From positions 1-64,000 of the forward strand of contig CAZMNN010000001.1 in assembly GCA_964567665.1 (NCBI GenBank): DNA of 64,000 nucleotides, given 5' to 3'. Under the pieces are notes generated by a model, which searched no databases, was not told the origin of the DNA, and saw nothing but the letters and a program-made list of their open reading frames with translations. Origin of the DNA: UBA1731 sp964567665. Lineage in GTDB: Bacteria > Verrucomicrobiota > Kiritimatiellia > RFP12 > UBA1067. Positions 8,181 to 17,858 of the stretch are shown here, one piece after another. Numbering within the stretch: the stretch's first letter is position 1; each line of letters begins with the position of its first letter. The translations under genes were made by a program, and so were the position numbers.

Positions 8181-10550
8181 TCAGCGGCGGACTATCTCAT
8201 ACAGATACGACGCACAGCCGCTCTCGCGCCCTATGTCTGCCGTGAACGACAGAGCGCCGTCGGCGTACGAATGTGGCACTTCAGCGCGGCGGGTTCCGTC
8301 GCCGTTCAGGGAAAACACCGAAAAACGTCCGTTGCAGACCTTCAGGGACACCTTTGCCCTTCCGCGCCGCATGAGGTGCGGCAGCCGGCCCCAGTCCAGC
8401 AGCACCTTCATTGACGGATCCGCAAACCTGGCGCCTGTATTCTGCACATCCGTGAGATGCGTGAGAAGGATGCGGCGAGACTGCGCAAGCGGCGCGGAAT
8501 CGAGCGAACTCGCCCAGATCGTAGTCGGCGTCTCTCCGACATCGACCTCAAATCCGTCTGCGGAGATTCTTCCACGCATGGCAAATCCGCCGGCCGTCCG
8601 TTCTGTGGCAAGGCGCAGAAGCCCCTTGCCGCCGTCAATCTCAAGCGCAGCGACATCGCCTGAAGCCAGATCCCTGCGCAGGAACAGGCACATCGATGCC
8701 CGCTCCCCCGCAAGCGACAGAGGGTCGCCGGACATGTCAAAGTAGTTCATCGCCTGTCCGCAAGGGTTCTTCACACCGTCCACTGAATGGCTCCACGCAA
8801 AGCGCCACAGCCCATCCCAGTCCTCACGCGCCGCCCAGGCGCCTGTCGCGATGCCGCCGACGCTTCGGTAATTGCCAGGCGCCGAGAAGTTCCATTCTGT
8901 GACCGCAAACGGCTTTCCCGGCACTTTGCAGCGTCCAGCCCAGCTCGCACCCTTCGGCTCACCGCCGGCGAACGGAACTTCGTTCGCACACTCGCTCGGC
9001 AGCCTCCAACTCTTTTCGAGAAACCTGGGATGATCCACGTAGAAGTGCATGTCCACGTAGTCAAACCGCTCCCGGCACGGTCTCCACTGCGGATTGACGC
9101 TCCATCCGTTCAGGTCGGTGAACAGCTGCTTCGCGCCGATTTCGTTGCGCAGAAATACGGCAAGACGCGAATAGAAGCGGTTTTCAAGCTCGATCTGCCT
9201 CTCCACACCTTTGGCGTCAAGTCCGTTGATGAAATTGTCCGGACAGTTCTCGTTCACAAACGATATCCACGCAACTGCCGCTTCATCCGCCCATCTCCGC
9301 CCCGTGTGGACGTTCACATGGGAAAGCCAGTTTCCGGCGAACGTGCAGAGATTCGAGAACGCCGCCTCATTTTCGCGCACAAGCGTCTTGAACTCGTTCA
9401 TCCCGACATCTCCCGGTTTGTCGATGCCCAGCTCCCGCCATGGCACGGAGCGCGATACGAAGATGTCCGTCGTTATGTACAACCCGTTCTTCGCAAATGC
9501 GGCGGCAAGCGCATCCAGTTCGCGCATCCTGTCCGGATTGAGCGTCACCGAATCCTTCTGCCCCTTCACAAGCATTCCGTCGTGGTGATGCAGACGCACG
9601 GCATTGTAGCCGAGCCTCGCAAGTCCGGCCGCAAACCTGTCGGCGGATTCGAACGTCTGGAAATAGTTTGCGCCGAAGCACAGGTTCACGCCATAGAAGC
9701 GCTGCTGAACTCCGGGAAGTCCGGAGAACTCAAAGTGTCCGTTGCGGACGACTACGCGCCCATGCTTCCCGGCCGGCGCATCGACGCCGCTTACGGCGGA
9801 AAAGTCAAGGGCACTTCCCGCAACGACACCTCCCGTAGGCGAAACGAGCGGAATCCAATCCGCATTCGCCTCAACCGTAAGCGGCTTCAACCCGTCTACC
9901 GAAACAGGCTCATCCTCCGAAACGGACATCCCCCATCCGTACAGACATCCGGGAAGCAGCTCCTTCTCCGGAAGCATGATCCGAAGATGCGTCTCGCCGC
10001 CGAATTTTGCGTCATCCTGGAACATCATGCGCACAGGCGAATCGAACGAAAGCGTTGCGCGGATCCGTCCATCGGCATCTGACAGGGAAAGCCGCCTTGC
10101 GCTGCCGCTGAAACCGAACTGGAACTCCGCACCCCTTGAAGGAAACCGCTTCGACACTCCGTCTGTCGCATACGATCCGCCGTCCCTTATGGCACCCGGA
10201 ATGGCGGTGGTCAGATAGACCTGCTCAACGGCAACCTTCCTTTCGGCCGTGAGAATCCATCGCGCCGACACCTTACCGTCCGGCATCGGCACAAACGATC
10301 CGCAACCTGTCGCCCGCACTCCGTCGAGATCGAATCCGAAACCGGCGGTTCCTCCCGTGCCGACGTCGACACCGTGCGCCGAAATCTGCCGCCAGCCGGG
10401 CAGAAACACACTTGGACGCAACTCAAGTCCTGAACGCGAAAACGACAGCCTTGCCGGCCACCGCACCTGCGCAACGCCGCCCATGGCGGAGAATGCTGCC
10501 GACATCGCCAAAGCCGCAGCGCACAACCTTGCACTGAATCTGCATTTCAT
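8181..10550 (-). CDS. exported clan GH-A (cellulase-like) glycoside hydrolase
   Basis: 789 residues with a signal peptide (MKCRFSARLCAAALAMSAAF). The first 270 residues look like beta-sandwich domains. A TIM-barrel hydrolase domain begins near RFYGVNLCFGANYF (about 285). The likely acid/base is E434 in FVNEN and the nucleophile E552 in FAVTEWNFSAPG; VRLHHHD and DYVDMHFYVDHP sit at the positions of conserved substrate-site strands. A beta domain closes the protein. This pattern fits clan GH-A enzymes (GH5/GH39/GH2-like); I cannot name the family or substrate. The start is the ATG preceding KCRF, which gives a good signal peptide. It stands alone between the terminator at 10650 and the TadC promoter. 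Confidence 0.82.
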   Translation of the reverse strand: MKCRFSARLCAAALAMSAAFSAMGGVAQVRWPARLSFSRSGLELRPSVFLPGWRQISAHGVDVGTGGTAGFGFDLDGVRATGCGSFVPMPDGKVSARWILTAERKVAVEQVYLTTAIPGAIRDGGSYATDGVSKRFPSRGAEFQFGFSGSARRLSLSDADGRIRATLSFDSPVRMMFQDDAKFGGETHLRIMLPEKELLPGCLYGWGMSVSEDEPVSVDGLKPLTVEANADWIPLVSPTGGVVAGSALDFSAVSGVDAPAGKHGRVVVRNGHFEFSGLPGVQQRFYGVNLCFGANYFQTFESADRFAAGLARLGYNAVRLHHHDGMLVKGQKDSVTLNPDRMRELDALAAAFAKNGLYITTDIFVSRSVPWRELGIDKPGDVGMNEFKTLVRENEAAFSNLCTFAGNWLSHVNVHTGRRWADEAAVAWISFVNENCPDNFINGLDAKGVERQIELENRFYSRLAVFLRNEIGAKQLFTDLNGWSVNPQWRPCRERFDYVDMHFYVDHPRFLEKSWRLPSECANEVPFAGGEPKGASWAGRCKVPGKPFAVTEWNFSAPGNYRSVGGIATGAWAAREDWDGLWRFAWSHSVDGVKNPCGQAMNYFDMSGDPLSLAGERASMCLFLRRDLASGDVAALEIDGGKGLLRLATERTAGGFAMRGRISADGFEVDVGETPTTIWASSLDSAPLAQSRRILLTHLTDVQNTGARFADPSMKVLLDWGRLPHLMRRGRAKVSLKVCNGRFSVFSLNGDGTRRAEVPHSYADGALSFTADIGRESGCASYLYEIVRR

Positions 10551-10649
10551 GATGTATAGCGGAATCAATTGTCAACCGGCCGGCTCCACCTGTGCCATAA
10601 ACGACCGACGTCACCGCTGCGCCTCCTCCGTCATCCGCACTTAAACGAA

Positions 10650-10686
10650 ACGAAACCAAAGCGGAACGTCTCCCCTTTGGTTTCGT
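10650..10686 (-). terminator. intrinsic terminator of the repeat-protein gene
   Basis: Perfect 12-bp inverted repeat (10650-10661 with 10675-10686, 13-base loop), followed on the minus strand by TTTCGTTT. It lies 25 bases past the stop at 10711. Confidence 0.8.
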
Positions 10687-10710
10687 GCATCAAAAGCATC
10701 TATCCGGATA

Positions 10711-11475
10711 TCAGAAGTAGCCGTTCACGATCGGGAGGAACGGAAGCTGGTTATCCATGATCACGTTGATGAGACCGATCTGGAAACCATGGTCACACGC
10801 GAACGCCATGTTCACAAGACCAATCTGGCATCCCCAGAGCAGATCCGTCTGGTTGTAGATGAGGGCGATCTGCGCACCGTGGACGCGACGCGCAAAGTTC
10901 GCACCAAGCGCGACGTCCGCACCGTACATATCCTCACCGACAAGGTTAGCAAGACCGGACATCTGCAAACCGCCAACCGTCCTGTCGGTCATGGCGCCGA
11001 GAAGGTTGAGTTCAAGACCGTAGACGTTGCGGTTGTAGCCGACTGCGTCCACGGAGAGACCGTAGAACTCGTAGTTGTTCATGTTGAAGAGAGACAGAGC
11101 AAGACCGTAGGCATCCTCATTGGAGTAGTTGAAGCCGAAAGCCGTCTGTGCGCCGATGAAGCACTTGCGGGCGGTGTTCGCGCCGAAGGCGAATTCCCAT
11201 CCGTACATCTTCATCGAATCGGAATACCCAAGATTCAGGTCAAGACCGAACACATCCCACTTCTCAATGCCCCACGGAAGCTGAACAGGCGTTGCGACGC
11301 CAAGGGCGATGACAGTCCAACCGTAGGACTTCGGAGCCTTGTAGTGCCCCTCGTACAATTCAGCAACCGACTTTTCGCTCTCGTCAGCGGACTGGGAATC
11401 GGATTTCGCCGCGTAGGAAGTCGAAGCAGCCGCAGCAAGCGCGACGGCAGCAATCATCGTTTTGTACACATTCAT
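10711..11475 (-). CDS. outer-membrane-type surface repeat protein (LA_2272-like)
   Basis: 254 residues with a clear signal peptide (MNVYKTMIAAVALAAAAST, cleavage near YAA). The mature part is a run of about ten degenerate 20-residue beta repeats of the form YG-[LVA]-[DEQ]-[LV]-[AGN]-[LF]-x-N, for example FGLDLNLGYS, YGLALSLFN, YGLELNLLG, YGADVALGANFA, CQIGLVNMAF and FQIGLINVIM. Repeats of this type occur in the LA_2272 surface-repeat family and form a beta-helix or barrel-like outer surface protein; the function is unknown. It has its own strong promoter (11512-11540), a good Shine-Dalgarno (AAGGAGA) and a hairpin terminator, so it is a high-expression single-gene unit, consistent with a major envelope protein. 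Confidence 0.75.
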   Translation of the reverse strand: MNVYKTMIAAVALAAAASTSYAAKSDSQSADESEKSVAELYEGHYKAPKSYGWTVIALGVATPVQLPWGIEKWDVFGLDLNLGYSDSMKMYGWEFAFGANTARKCFIGAQTAFGFNYSNEDAYGLALSLFNMNNYEFYGLSVDAVGYNRNVYGLELNLLGAMTDRTVGGLQMSGLANLVGEDMYGADVALGANFARRVHGAQIALIYNQTDLLWGCQIGLVNMAFACDHGFQIGLINVIMDNQLPFLPIVNGYF

Positions 11476-11511
11476 TTTTGTGGGTCTCCTTGGTTAAAAA
11501 ATTTGTGGCGT

Positions 11512-11540
11512 ATGATACCGCTTTCCGTCTCATGCGTCAA
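11512..11540 (-). promoter_or_regulatory. sigma-70-type promoter of the surface repeat protein
   Basis: TTGACG at 11535-11540, 17-base spacer, TATCAT at 11512-11517 on the minus strand, then a leader of about 30 bases with AAGGAGA before the ATG at 11475. One of the few promoters here with a recognisable -35. Confidence 0.72.
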
Positions 11541-11589
11541 GACCGCTTTCGCAGATACCTTCAGTCGGAAGTTCAACATCTCGTGGCTC

Positions 11590-12753
11590 CTAAAAGCACC
11601 ATTCGCGGTCGTGAGCGGCACCGCCGGCTCCAATGCGGAAGACGCGGCCAGCACATATTCCGTCAGAAAGTTCCTTCACGCCCAGAACGTCTATCATCGG
11701 CTCACGCGAACGGTCGGAATTCCACACGAACGTCGCGCCCGGCGTCAGCAGGAGCGGATGGCATGGGCCATAGCCCTGCCGCACAACATAGTTCACGTCG
11801 TCCAACGCACCCTGGTTGTCAAAGTGCGAATCGCCGCAAAGGCAGGCAACAAGCCGCCGCTGGGAACGCCCAGTGAAGTCCCAGCTCACGTTCTCCGCCG
11901 AACCTGATTCCGCATGGACGAAAGCGGATAGAATCGTGTGCAGCGTCTCACCGCCCAAGCCGCGGAAACGTCCGGCGCGGGCAATCGGTTCACCGGGACG
12001 CAGCCAACGTCCCACGGCATCGGCGATGCAATAGTGCACCATAACGACAGCCTTGCTGTCATCCGACAGCGTCGTCAGCCCTTTGGCGACGAAAGCAAGC
12101 TGTTCGGATGAGAAGCCGTAGTTGCCCGTCTCGCTCGAATCAAGGAAGAACAGCCGGACGCCTTTGCCCGGCACGTCAAAATAGCCGTAAGTCCCCTGCC
12201 CGCCAATGACGGCGACATGACCGTGCGCTGCGGACAGGGCATTGAACCGGCCGAACGCCGCCGCCGAAAATTCCCTGTGCGTCCGCCCACGGTCGTGGTT
12301 GCCACGGCAGAACCAGACCGGTCTCTCGAAATCGCGGTAAAGTTGAAACTGCGCGGCAATGCGGCGGCGGATGAGCGCGTCCGCCTCGGCGGCCGGCGGC
12401 GTCACGTGCGGATGATTCCAGACGTACTGAAAGTCTGCGTCGCCCAAATCGACCAGCGCATCCGCGCCCAACTGTCGGACAGCCTCCTGCGCGATGAGGA
12501 TGTGGCTCTTCGGGTCTGACCAGTCTACGGGATCGGTCACATCCGGCACACGCGAATGGACATCCGCGATCGTGACGATAAGCGGAACAGCCTGCCCGCC
12601 GCGCCACGCCTCGATGCGCGTCCGCACTTCGTCAATTGCCCGCTGCGCCCACGCGGGGAGCGCGACGGTCGCAGCAGTCTTCTGCGAGTACGTGCGCATC
12701 GACAGAAGTGTGCCGGCCGCACACGCCCCTATCCATTTGCGCCGTGAAATCAT
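11590..12753 (-). CDS. exported calcineurin-like metallophosphatase
   Basis: 387 residues starting MISRRKWIG; the RRKW leader resembles a Tat or Sec signal. All metallophosphatase blocks are present: TIADVHSR (D-x-H), DLGDADF (GD-x-x), CRGNHDRG (GNHD), VMVHYC and CGDSHFD, so a dinuclear metal site should form. Such enzymes cleave phosphomonoesters or diesters; the exported location and neighbours suggest removal of phosphate groups from glycan or extracellular substrates, but this is inference. The start overlaps the beta-helix gene stop as ATGA, fixing it well inside a longer open frame. It is the last gene of the XylR-divergent operon. Confidence 0.85.
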   Translation of the reverse strand: MISRRKWIGACAAGTLLSMRTYSQKTAATVALPAWAQRAIDEVRTRIEAWRGGQAVPLIVTIADVHSRVPDVTDPVDWSDPKSHILIAQEAVRQLGADALVDLGDADFQYVWNHPHVTPPAAEADALIRRRIAAQFQLYRDFERPVWFCRGNHDRGRTHREFSAAAFGRFNALSAAHGHVAVIGGQGTYGYFDVPGKGVRLFFLDSSETGNYGFSSEQLAFVAKGLTTLSDDSKAVVMVHYCIADAVGRWLRPGEPIARAGRFRGLGGETLHTILSAFVHAESGSAENVSWDFTGRSQRRLVACLCGDSHFDNQGALDDVNYVVRQGYGPCHPLLLTPGATFVWNSDRSREPMIDVLGVKELSDGICAGRVFRIGAGGAAHDREWCF

Positions 12754-14909
12754 CGACCTCTTCCGATCTTCTCGAACGGAATCGACACAAACCCCGGCAC
12801 CATCTTCAGAACGGCCGCATCTTTCCGAAGCGCGAAGTCGCCGTTCTCGGGATCGACGAATCCGAGGTCGGCCGACTTCACATCTCCCACCGCAAGCGGT
12901 GTGCCGTGCTCTATCCGCCAAGGGTTGATCCGCGCCTTCCACGGCCATGGACGGCCACGCACAGGCTCGTGCACAATCAGGTTGTCGGCAACCGGCGCGA
13001 GGCGATCTGCCATGTTCGTCATGCGCGGCAGGATGGCGATGTCATTGAAGATCGAATTCACGATGACGTTCCGCTGAATCGGATTATGGAGGGGTTCGCG
13101 TGGAGAATCCTGCATCGTCTTCGCCAGATTCGGGAAACGGCAGCTCCACGGCGGATTGCGGTAGTCCATCCGCTCTGCCTGGGCCTCGAAGTCCCAGTTC
13201 CCTTCCGGCGTGTTCCACTGCTTCCATGTCACACCTCTATCATCCATGAACACGGCCTCTGCGCAGTTCCAAAAGACGTTGTTGCGGATCGGATGGTCAC
13301 GGCCGCCGCCGATGAAGACGCCGCGCCCCATGTTCCGGAAGACGTTTCCGAAAACCTCGTCGCCGCAATCGACATCGTCGAAGTAGACGCCTGTCGTATG
13401 GCCCGGATCGTTCTTCGGCCCGCAATCGTGGATGTAGTTGTAGCGTACGACGTTGCCCTGCGAGATCCAGCTGCGCCCTGTGTAGAACACTCCCGAATCC
13501 GCCGTCTCGTACACGCACCGGTATATCTCGTTGTACTCGAAGACATTATCGACACCACTGTAGAGGATTGCCACGTGCGGTGCGTCATGAATTTCATTGC
13601 GACGCACAACGGCTCCCGCACTTCCTGGAATCATCACCCCCGCCCTGTAAGTCCGTACGTGTTGCGCGAAATGGTGGATATGACACTCCTCAACCATATT
13701 CTCGCCAGAAATGAGGTTTCGCGTATCGCCGCCGCCCATCCAGACGCCCGCTTCGCCGACGTTGGCGACTTCGCATGAGACGACCTTGAGCCGTGTGCCG
13801 TAGGCCACAATGCCCGAACCGCCAACGCACGTCACGCGACATCCGTCTATCGTGACGGCTTCGCTGTCCGTCACGTCCACGCCCGCCTTCTGCGAACCCT
13901 TCACGTCGAACCCACGAAAGACAACATGCTTAAGCCGACGCATCCGAACGACGGAATCATCAAGCGTCGCAAGGACAATCTCGGCCTTCGCCAGACCATC
14001 CTTCGGCCAAATGTAGAGTTTGCGTTTCCGTCGATCAAGAAAGTACTCGCCGGGCGCATCCAGCTCCTCAAGGAGGTTGAAGGCATAGAAACGGCGTTCA
14101 GCGTGTCCAAGAGTGCCGCCGGCGATGTTGTAGGGAACTTTCGCCGCCAAGCGAACTTCCCGCGTCTTCGGGTCGAACGATGCAACCCGGACGGCGCAGT
14201 CGTACCAGTCATGACACCAGTATCCGTTCAGCCAAACGCCCTCCTTCAAGTTCCAGCGTCGGATGCGGTCACTTGCGTCATAGATGAACGCGCCCGGATG
14301 GTCGATGCGCCGACCGGAATCTACGCTCTCCGCCTCAGCCCAGCCATGGTCGGTCACGTTCGTGAAGGACGTCCATTCCTTGGACTTGTCGGCCATGTTT
14401 GCGTTCGGCCACCGGGCAAGCGTCATCTCCTCCCCATCAATATAGAGAAAAGGTCCGGGCTGTCCCCGGAACTGATCGGCAAACGGCGCCAGCTCGCCGA
14501 CGCCCTTTCTGGCGAGGTCGCAGACGACAACGTGTGTACGCTGCGTCGCGTTCAGACGTGCGCGAACCGCAGGTTCCGCGACGGGCTTGAAATCCGCAGC
14601 CCTCAGAGTCGTGCCACCCACGAGACGCGCACCGTGCGGCACACGCGAAATCCACGCCGTCCTGTTGTCCCGTCGGTCGAGCGCAAAGCCGTCCGGCAGC
14701 GGATAGACGCCGGGATCGACGAACACTGTCGCCGTTTCATCATCCGTCAGCGTATGTGCAGCACGATCAGCGCGAATACGGTCACGCGCTTCCGCCAGCG
14801 TCTTAAGCGGACGCGTCGGGCCGACATCGTAGACGGCCGCCGCTGCGCCACTCCAGGCAACTGTCGCCGCACCAATTAAAAGCCAGCCCTTCGCCACCAT
14901 CCGATTCAT
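12750..14909 (-). CDS. exported right-handed beta-helix enzyme, GH141-like
   Basis: 719 residues with a signal peptide (MNRMVAKGWLLIGAATVAWSGAAAA). The N-terminus YDVGPTRPLKTLAEARD and the DPGVYPLPDGFAL segment are typical of parallel beta-helix glycan enzymes related to GH141. Helix coils are visible across residues 340-600 (VTIDGCRVTCVGGSGI, VVRRNEIHDAPHVAI, FEYNEIYRCVYETAD, VVRYNYIHDCGPKND, NNVFWNCAEAVFMDD). GH141 members act on pectic side chains or xylan; the substrate here is not determined. ATG 14909 follows AGAGGGAAACG. It is coupled to the metallophosphatase (ATGA) and follows the other beta-helix gene by 39 bases. Confidence 0.78.
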   Translation of the reverse strand: MNRMVAKGWLLIGAATVAWSGAAAAVYDVGPTRPLKTLAEARDRIRADRAAHTLTDDETATVFVDPGVYPLPDGFALDRRDNRTAWISRVPHGARLVGGTTLRAADFKPVAEPAVRARLNATQRTHVVVCDLARKGVGELAPFADQFRGQPGPFLYIDGEEMTLARWPNANMADKSKEWTSFTNVTDHGWAEAESVDSGRRIDHPGAFIYDASDRIRRWNLKEGVWLNGYWCHDWYDCAVRVASFDPKTREVRLAAKVPYNIAGGTLGHAERRFYAFNLLEELDAPGEYFLDRRKRKLYIWPKDGLAKAEIVLATLDDSVVRMRRLKHVVFRGFDVKGSQKAGVDVTDSEAVTIDGCRVTCVGGSGIVAYGTRLKVVSCEVANVGEAGVWMGGGDTRNLISGENMVEECHIHHFAQHVRTYRAGVMIPGSAGAVVRRNEIHDAPHVAILYSGVDNVFEYNEIYRCVYETADSGVFYTGRSWISQGNVVRYNYIHDCGPKNDPGHTTGVYFDDVDCGDEVFGNVFRNMGRGVFIGGGRDHPIRNNVFWNCAEAVFMDDRGVTWKQWNTPEGNWDFEAQAERMDYRNPPWSCRFPNLAKTMQDSPREPLHNPIQRNVIVNSIFNDIAILPRMTNMADRLAPVADNLIVHEPVRGRPWPWKARINPWRIEHGTPLAVGDVKSADLGFVDPENGDFALRKDAAVLKMVPGFVSIPFEKIGRGR

Positions 14910-14948
14910 CGTTTCCCTCTCTGCATTTTCCAAACCGCCAACTACGAT

Positions 14949-16484
14949 CTACCGCACATGCAGACGAAAACCCACTTCGTTCAGGTCACATGCATAGCAT
15001 CCGATGCCTACCTTGCCGTCGCACAGGCGCGGTGCGCCAGCCAGGTCTGTCGCCGACGCCATCCAGTCCTCTACCAGTCCGCCGTACCGAACCTGCCGGT
15101 TGCGCGGCGTCGCCTGAAGCGACCAATACGGCGCACCGGAGATTGCGCCCTTCGAGAAACGCGGATTCGCAATCTGGAAATTTCCCTCACCCGCTGCGCC
15201 GAGACCTTCTGGCGCCACGCCATAGGCATTGTTCCGCATCCAGAACTCGCCCCCCGTCGATACGCGAACCGTGACGTCATTACGGACGTCTGTCCCGCCG
15301 GACATCCGCCAGTTCGTGAAAAAGAGATTGTTCTTCGCCTCGCCGTGCTTCATGTCAAGAAGGACGTCGCCGAAGCGGGTATCTACAAACGTGCAGTTGA
15401 CGATCGTGCACGGCTGTTCCGTGAGCAGCCCGCCCCTGACGAGCGTACCGGGAACGTCGCTCGACGCGAACAGGCAGTTCGTGAGCGCAACGGCGCCGTT
15501 CGCCCGATTGGCGATTGGCGCCACCGTCATATTCGTGAAGATGCAGGCCGCGTATGATCCGGCCTCGTTCCCCTGATCACCCGTAAACGTGCAGCGCGTG
15601 AAGGAGCAGTTGGCGCCAATCGCCCCGGAACTCTGCGAGACTACGCCTCCGACTGCGTTTCCGGAACCAAACGCACAGTCACGGACGTCCGTGCAGCCGA
15701 ACAGCGCACCGCCCCAGCGCGTCGCAAAATTTCTTTCGAACCGGCAGTCGGCGACAATGCCGCATTCGGCAAGTGCTCCGCCGTCGTATTTGCTAACCAC
15801 ATTCGCCGTAAACACGCAGTTGCTGACGACCGGACACGACTGCAGCGCACCGCCGTACATTGTCGCCTCGTTTGCGCAGAATGCGGAATTAAAGACACGG
15901 CAACTGGCGGCGGCACCACCGGAATTCGCGAAACAGTTCGAGAATACGCAATCCACGACAGTCGCATAGCGTACACCCGCGCCGAGTTTTGGCTCCGTGC
16001 CGCGAAAGACGCAGTTGGAGACAACAAGGCCACTCCAGGCGTACGTAAAGTCCTGATATCCCTCGACGGCACGGGATCGACCGTTCGCGCAATCCTCGAA
16101 GGTCAGCCCCTCAATCCGCAAGGCGCGGTTCCGGACGTAGACGACCGCATACGTCGCACCGCCGCGAATGACGACACCATCCCGCCCGGCAGCCGGATCG
16201 CCGCGCAGCGTGACGCCGCCAGAATAGAAGTCTGGTGCCATCCATGCGCCAACCTTCTCCGTATTGAACGCCGTCACTGCATCGTCCGGCAGCTCGTGGA
16301 CACCCGCTGAAATCGTCACAACATCGCCGTTCTGGCAGCACGACAGCGCATTAGACACCTGCGTATGGATGTCCGTGAACGCCGGCCAGCGTTCGTAATC
16401 CGGCACGACATATTCAACCGCCCGCAAAGACGCGCACACAAACGCAAGCGCCGCGAAGCAGACCATCCGTAGTTTGTTCACCAT
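14949..16484 (-). CDS. exported cysteine-rich right-handed beta-helix protein
   Basis: 511 residues with a signal peptide (MVNKLRMVCFAALAFVCASLRA). From about residue 100 to 400 it is a ladder of 20-25-residue coils built on C-x-[VF]-x-[NDR]-[CS]-x-F, for example VVDCVFSNCFAN, SCRVFNSAFCAN, SCPVVSNCVFTAN, ECGIVADCRFERN, CTDVRDCAFGSG and FTRCTFTGD. Many coils have GGAL, the turn seen in polymorphic outer-membrane and choice-of-anchor proteins. No catalytic motif is visible, so it may bind a polysaccharide or act as a surface scaffold. The ATG shares one base with the GDSL gene stop (TAATG), fixing the start and showing coupling. Confidence 0.8.
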   Translation of the reverse strand: MVNKLRMVCFAALAFVCASLRAVEYVVPDYERWPAFTDIHTQVSNALSCCQNGDVVTISAGVHELPDDAVTAFNTEKVGAWMAPDFYSGGVTLRGDPAAGRDGVVIRGGATYAVVYVRNRALRIEGLTFEDCANGRSRAVEGYQDFTYAWSGLVVSNCVFRGTEPKLGAGVRYATVVDCVFSNCFANSGGAAASCRVFNSAFCANEATMYGGALQSCPVVSNCVFTANVVSKYDGGALAECGIVADCRFERNFATRWGGALFGCTDVRDCAFGSGNAVGGVVSQSSGAIGANCSFTRCTFTGDQGNEAGSYAACIFTNMTVAPIANRANGAVALTNCLFASSDVPGTLVRGGLLTEQPCTIVNCTFVDTRFGDVLLDMKHGEAKNNLFFTNWRMSGGTDVRNDVTVRVSTGGEFWMRNNAYGVAPEGLGAAGEGNFQIANPRFSKGAISGAPYWSLQATPRNRQVRYGGLVEDWMASATDLAGAPRLCDGKVGIGCYACDLNEVGFRLHVR

Positions 16485-17851
16485 TATTCCCCCTTCGTTT
16501 CTTGTTTGCATTGCTCGTCGCCAGGCTGGCGTCGAATTGAAATCATCCAAGGCATTGCCCGCGCCTCCTTGGATAACCGCGCCCGCAGCGCCGCCCCCTG
16601 TGCATATGTCTCCGACGTACGCTCCTTCTGTTCGCGATACGACTTCACGCAGGAGGCATAGTACGCATGGTGAGGATTCTTCTCAAGCGATTTCAACCAC
16701 TTATCCAGATCCTTTACGCTCCGCTCCGTACGCGCCATATACGGCACATCACGAAAGGTCGTCTCAAGAGTCATCAGCTCGATCATCGTCTTTGCCGCCG
16801 CCTGAGCACATCGCTGGGAGGGTGTGTCGCACGTCGCGATGTTCACGCCGTGCGCAAGCTCCGCCGCATCAAACGACGCAAACTCGCGCCCGTCCGCCAA
16901 GATGGCGTAGCGTCCCGCCGGCAGCCCCTTCACCACAAGGATCTCACGGTTGAACCTCTCCTCAAACGGATACGCCGTCTCGACAGTCCGCTCCATGTTG
17001 CGCCAGAAGACGTCCAGACGCGGGAACGGCAGACGCTTCGGCGCATAGCAGAAGCCTCGCTTCGCCGCTGACGCCGTCAACTCGATGCGCCCGACCTCGC
17101 CATCTTCGCCCATGGCCTCAAGATACTGTACAGCCAGCAGGAGATGCCCTTCCCACCACGGGTGTATCCGGTCGCCGCGCAGCAGCCCAAGTTCGGGATG
17201 AGACTTCAGGATGTCAGTGAGCGGACGGTGGACATCCACGAGGCCAAGACCGCGTTCAGCCGCAATCTGGCGCACGACTTCGGCGAGACGCGCCAGCCCC
17301 GGCTCGTTTCCGTTCGCACGGCACACCGCCTTCGATGCGGCATCGTACTGGTCGTAGGGCGGCGGTGTCGCCAGATCACAACGCACACCTGCGGTCGCCA
17401 ACCCGTCTGTCAGACGCTCCAGCTCCCGACGGAAGCCGGAAACGGCCTTGTCCCGTGCATCCTGCTCCGCCGCATCAGGCATTGAGCCTTCCCACAGCGC
17501 CAGCTTCACATCGTTCATGCCGAACATTACGATTACGCGGTCAGGCTTCAGCGGCAGCACATCCCAGTCAAGACGTTCGCGTCCGCTGTCAACGCGGTCG
17601 CCGCTGATGCCGGCGTTGAGGAAAGAGACGCCACGCCCCGGGTGGCGCAGTTCCTCGAACAGCTGGAGGAAATAGATGTACTTGCCGTTCTTGGTTATCG
17701 AATCGCCGAGGAGCACGATTCGTTCGCCTGAACGGAACGGCGATGGTGCCTTGGCCTCCCCGGCGATGCACAGAATAGACCAGACAAACGAAAGCAGGGC
17801 GACGGAAAACTTTCTGACAAGCCGCGAAGCATCTTTCCAAAGCGTTTCCAT
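16484..17851 (-). CDS. exported SGNH/GDSL hydrolase (esterase)
   Basis: 455 residues starting METLWKDASRLV, with a hydrophobic leader at about 14-30. SGNH blocks are in order: GDSIT (Ser nucleophile), NAGISGD (Gly), MFGMND (Asn) and DRIHPWWEGH (Asp and His). Enzymes of this type remove acetyl or other acyl groups from plant polysaccharides. A C-terminal extension of about 200 residues includes a helical region without known function. The start was chosen because a TGCTATATT element lies exactly 7 bases upstream; an upstream extension of the frame runs across the divergent promoter region and is rejected. First gene of a four-gene coupled operon opposite the XylR-type regulator. Confidence 0.87.
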   Translation of the reverse strand: METLWKDASRLVRKFSVALLSFVWSILCIAGEAKAPSPFRSGERIVLLGDSITKNGKYIYFLQLFEELRHPGRGVSFLNAGISGDRVDSGRERLDWDVLPLKPDRVIVMFGMNDVKLALWEGSMPDAAEQDARDKAVSGFRRELERLTDGLATAGVRCDLATPPPYDQYDAASKAVCRANGNEPGLARLAEVVRQIAAERGLGLVDVHRPLTDILKSHPELGLLRGDRIHPWWEGHLLLAVQYLEAMGEDGEVGRIELTASAAKRGFCYAPKRLPFPRLDVFWRNMERTVETAYPFEERFNREILVVKGLPAGRYAILADGREFASFDAAELAHGVNIATCDTPSQRCAQAAAKTMIELMTLETTFRDVPYMARTERSVKDLDKWLKSLEKNPHHAYYASCVKSYREQKERTSETYAQGAALRARLSKEARAMPWMISIRRQPGDEQCKQETKGE

Positions 17852-17858
17852 GTCGAGA

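Noticed and set aside
10553..10575. TTGACA and TATACA upstream of the clan GH-A hydrolase
   Set aside because: The spacer is only 11 bases and the -10 is 2 bases from the ATG; not a workable promoter as read.
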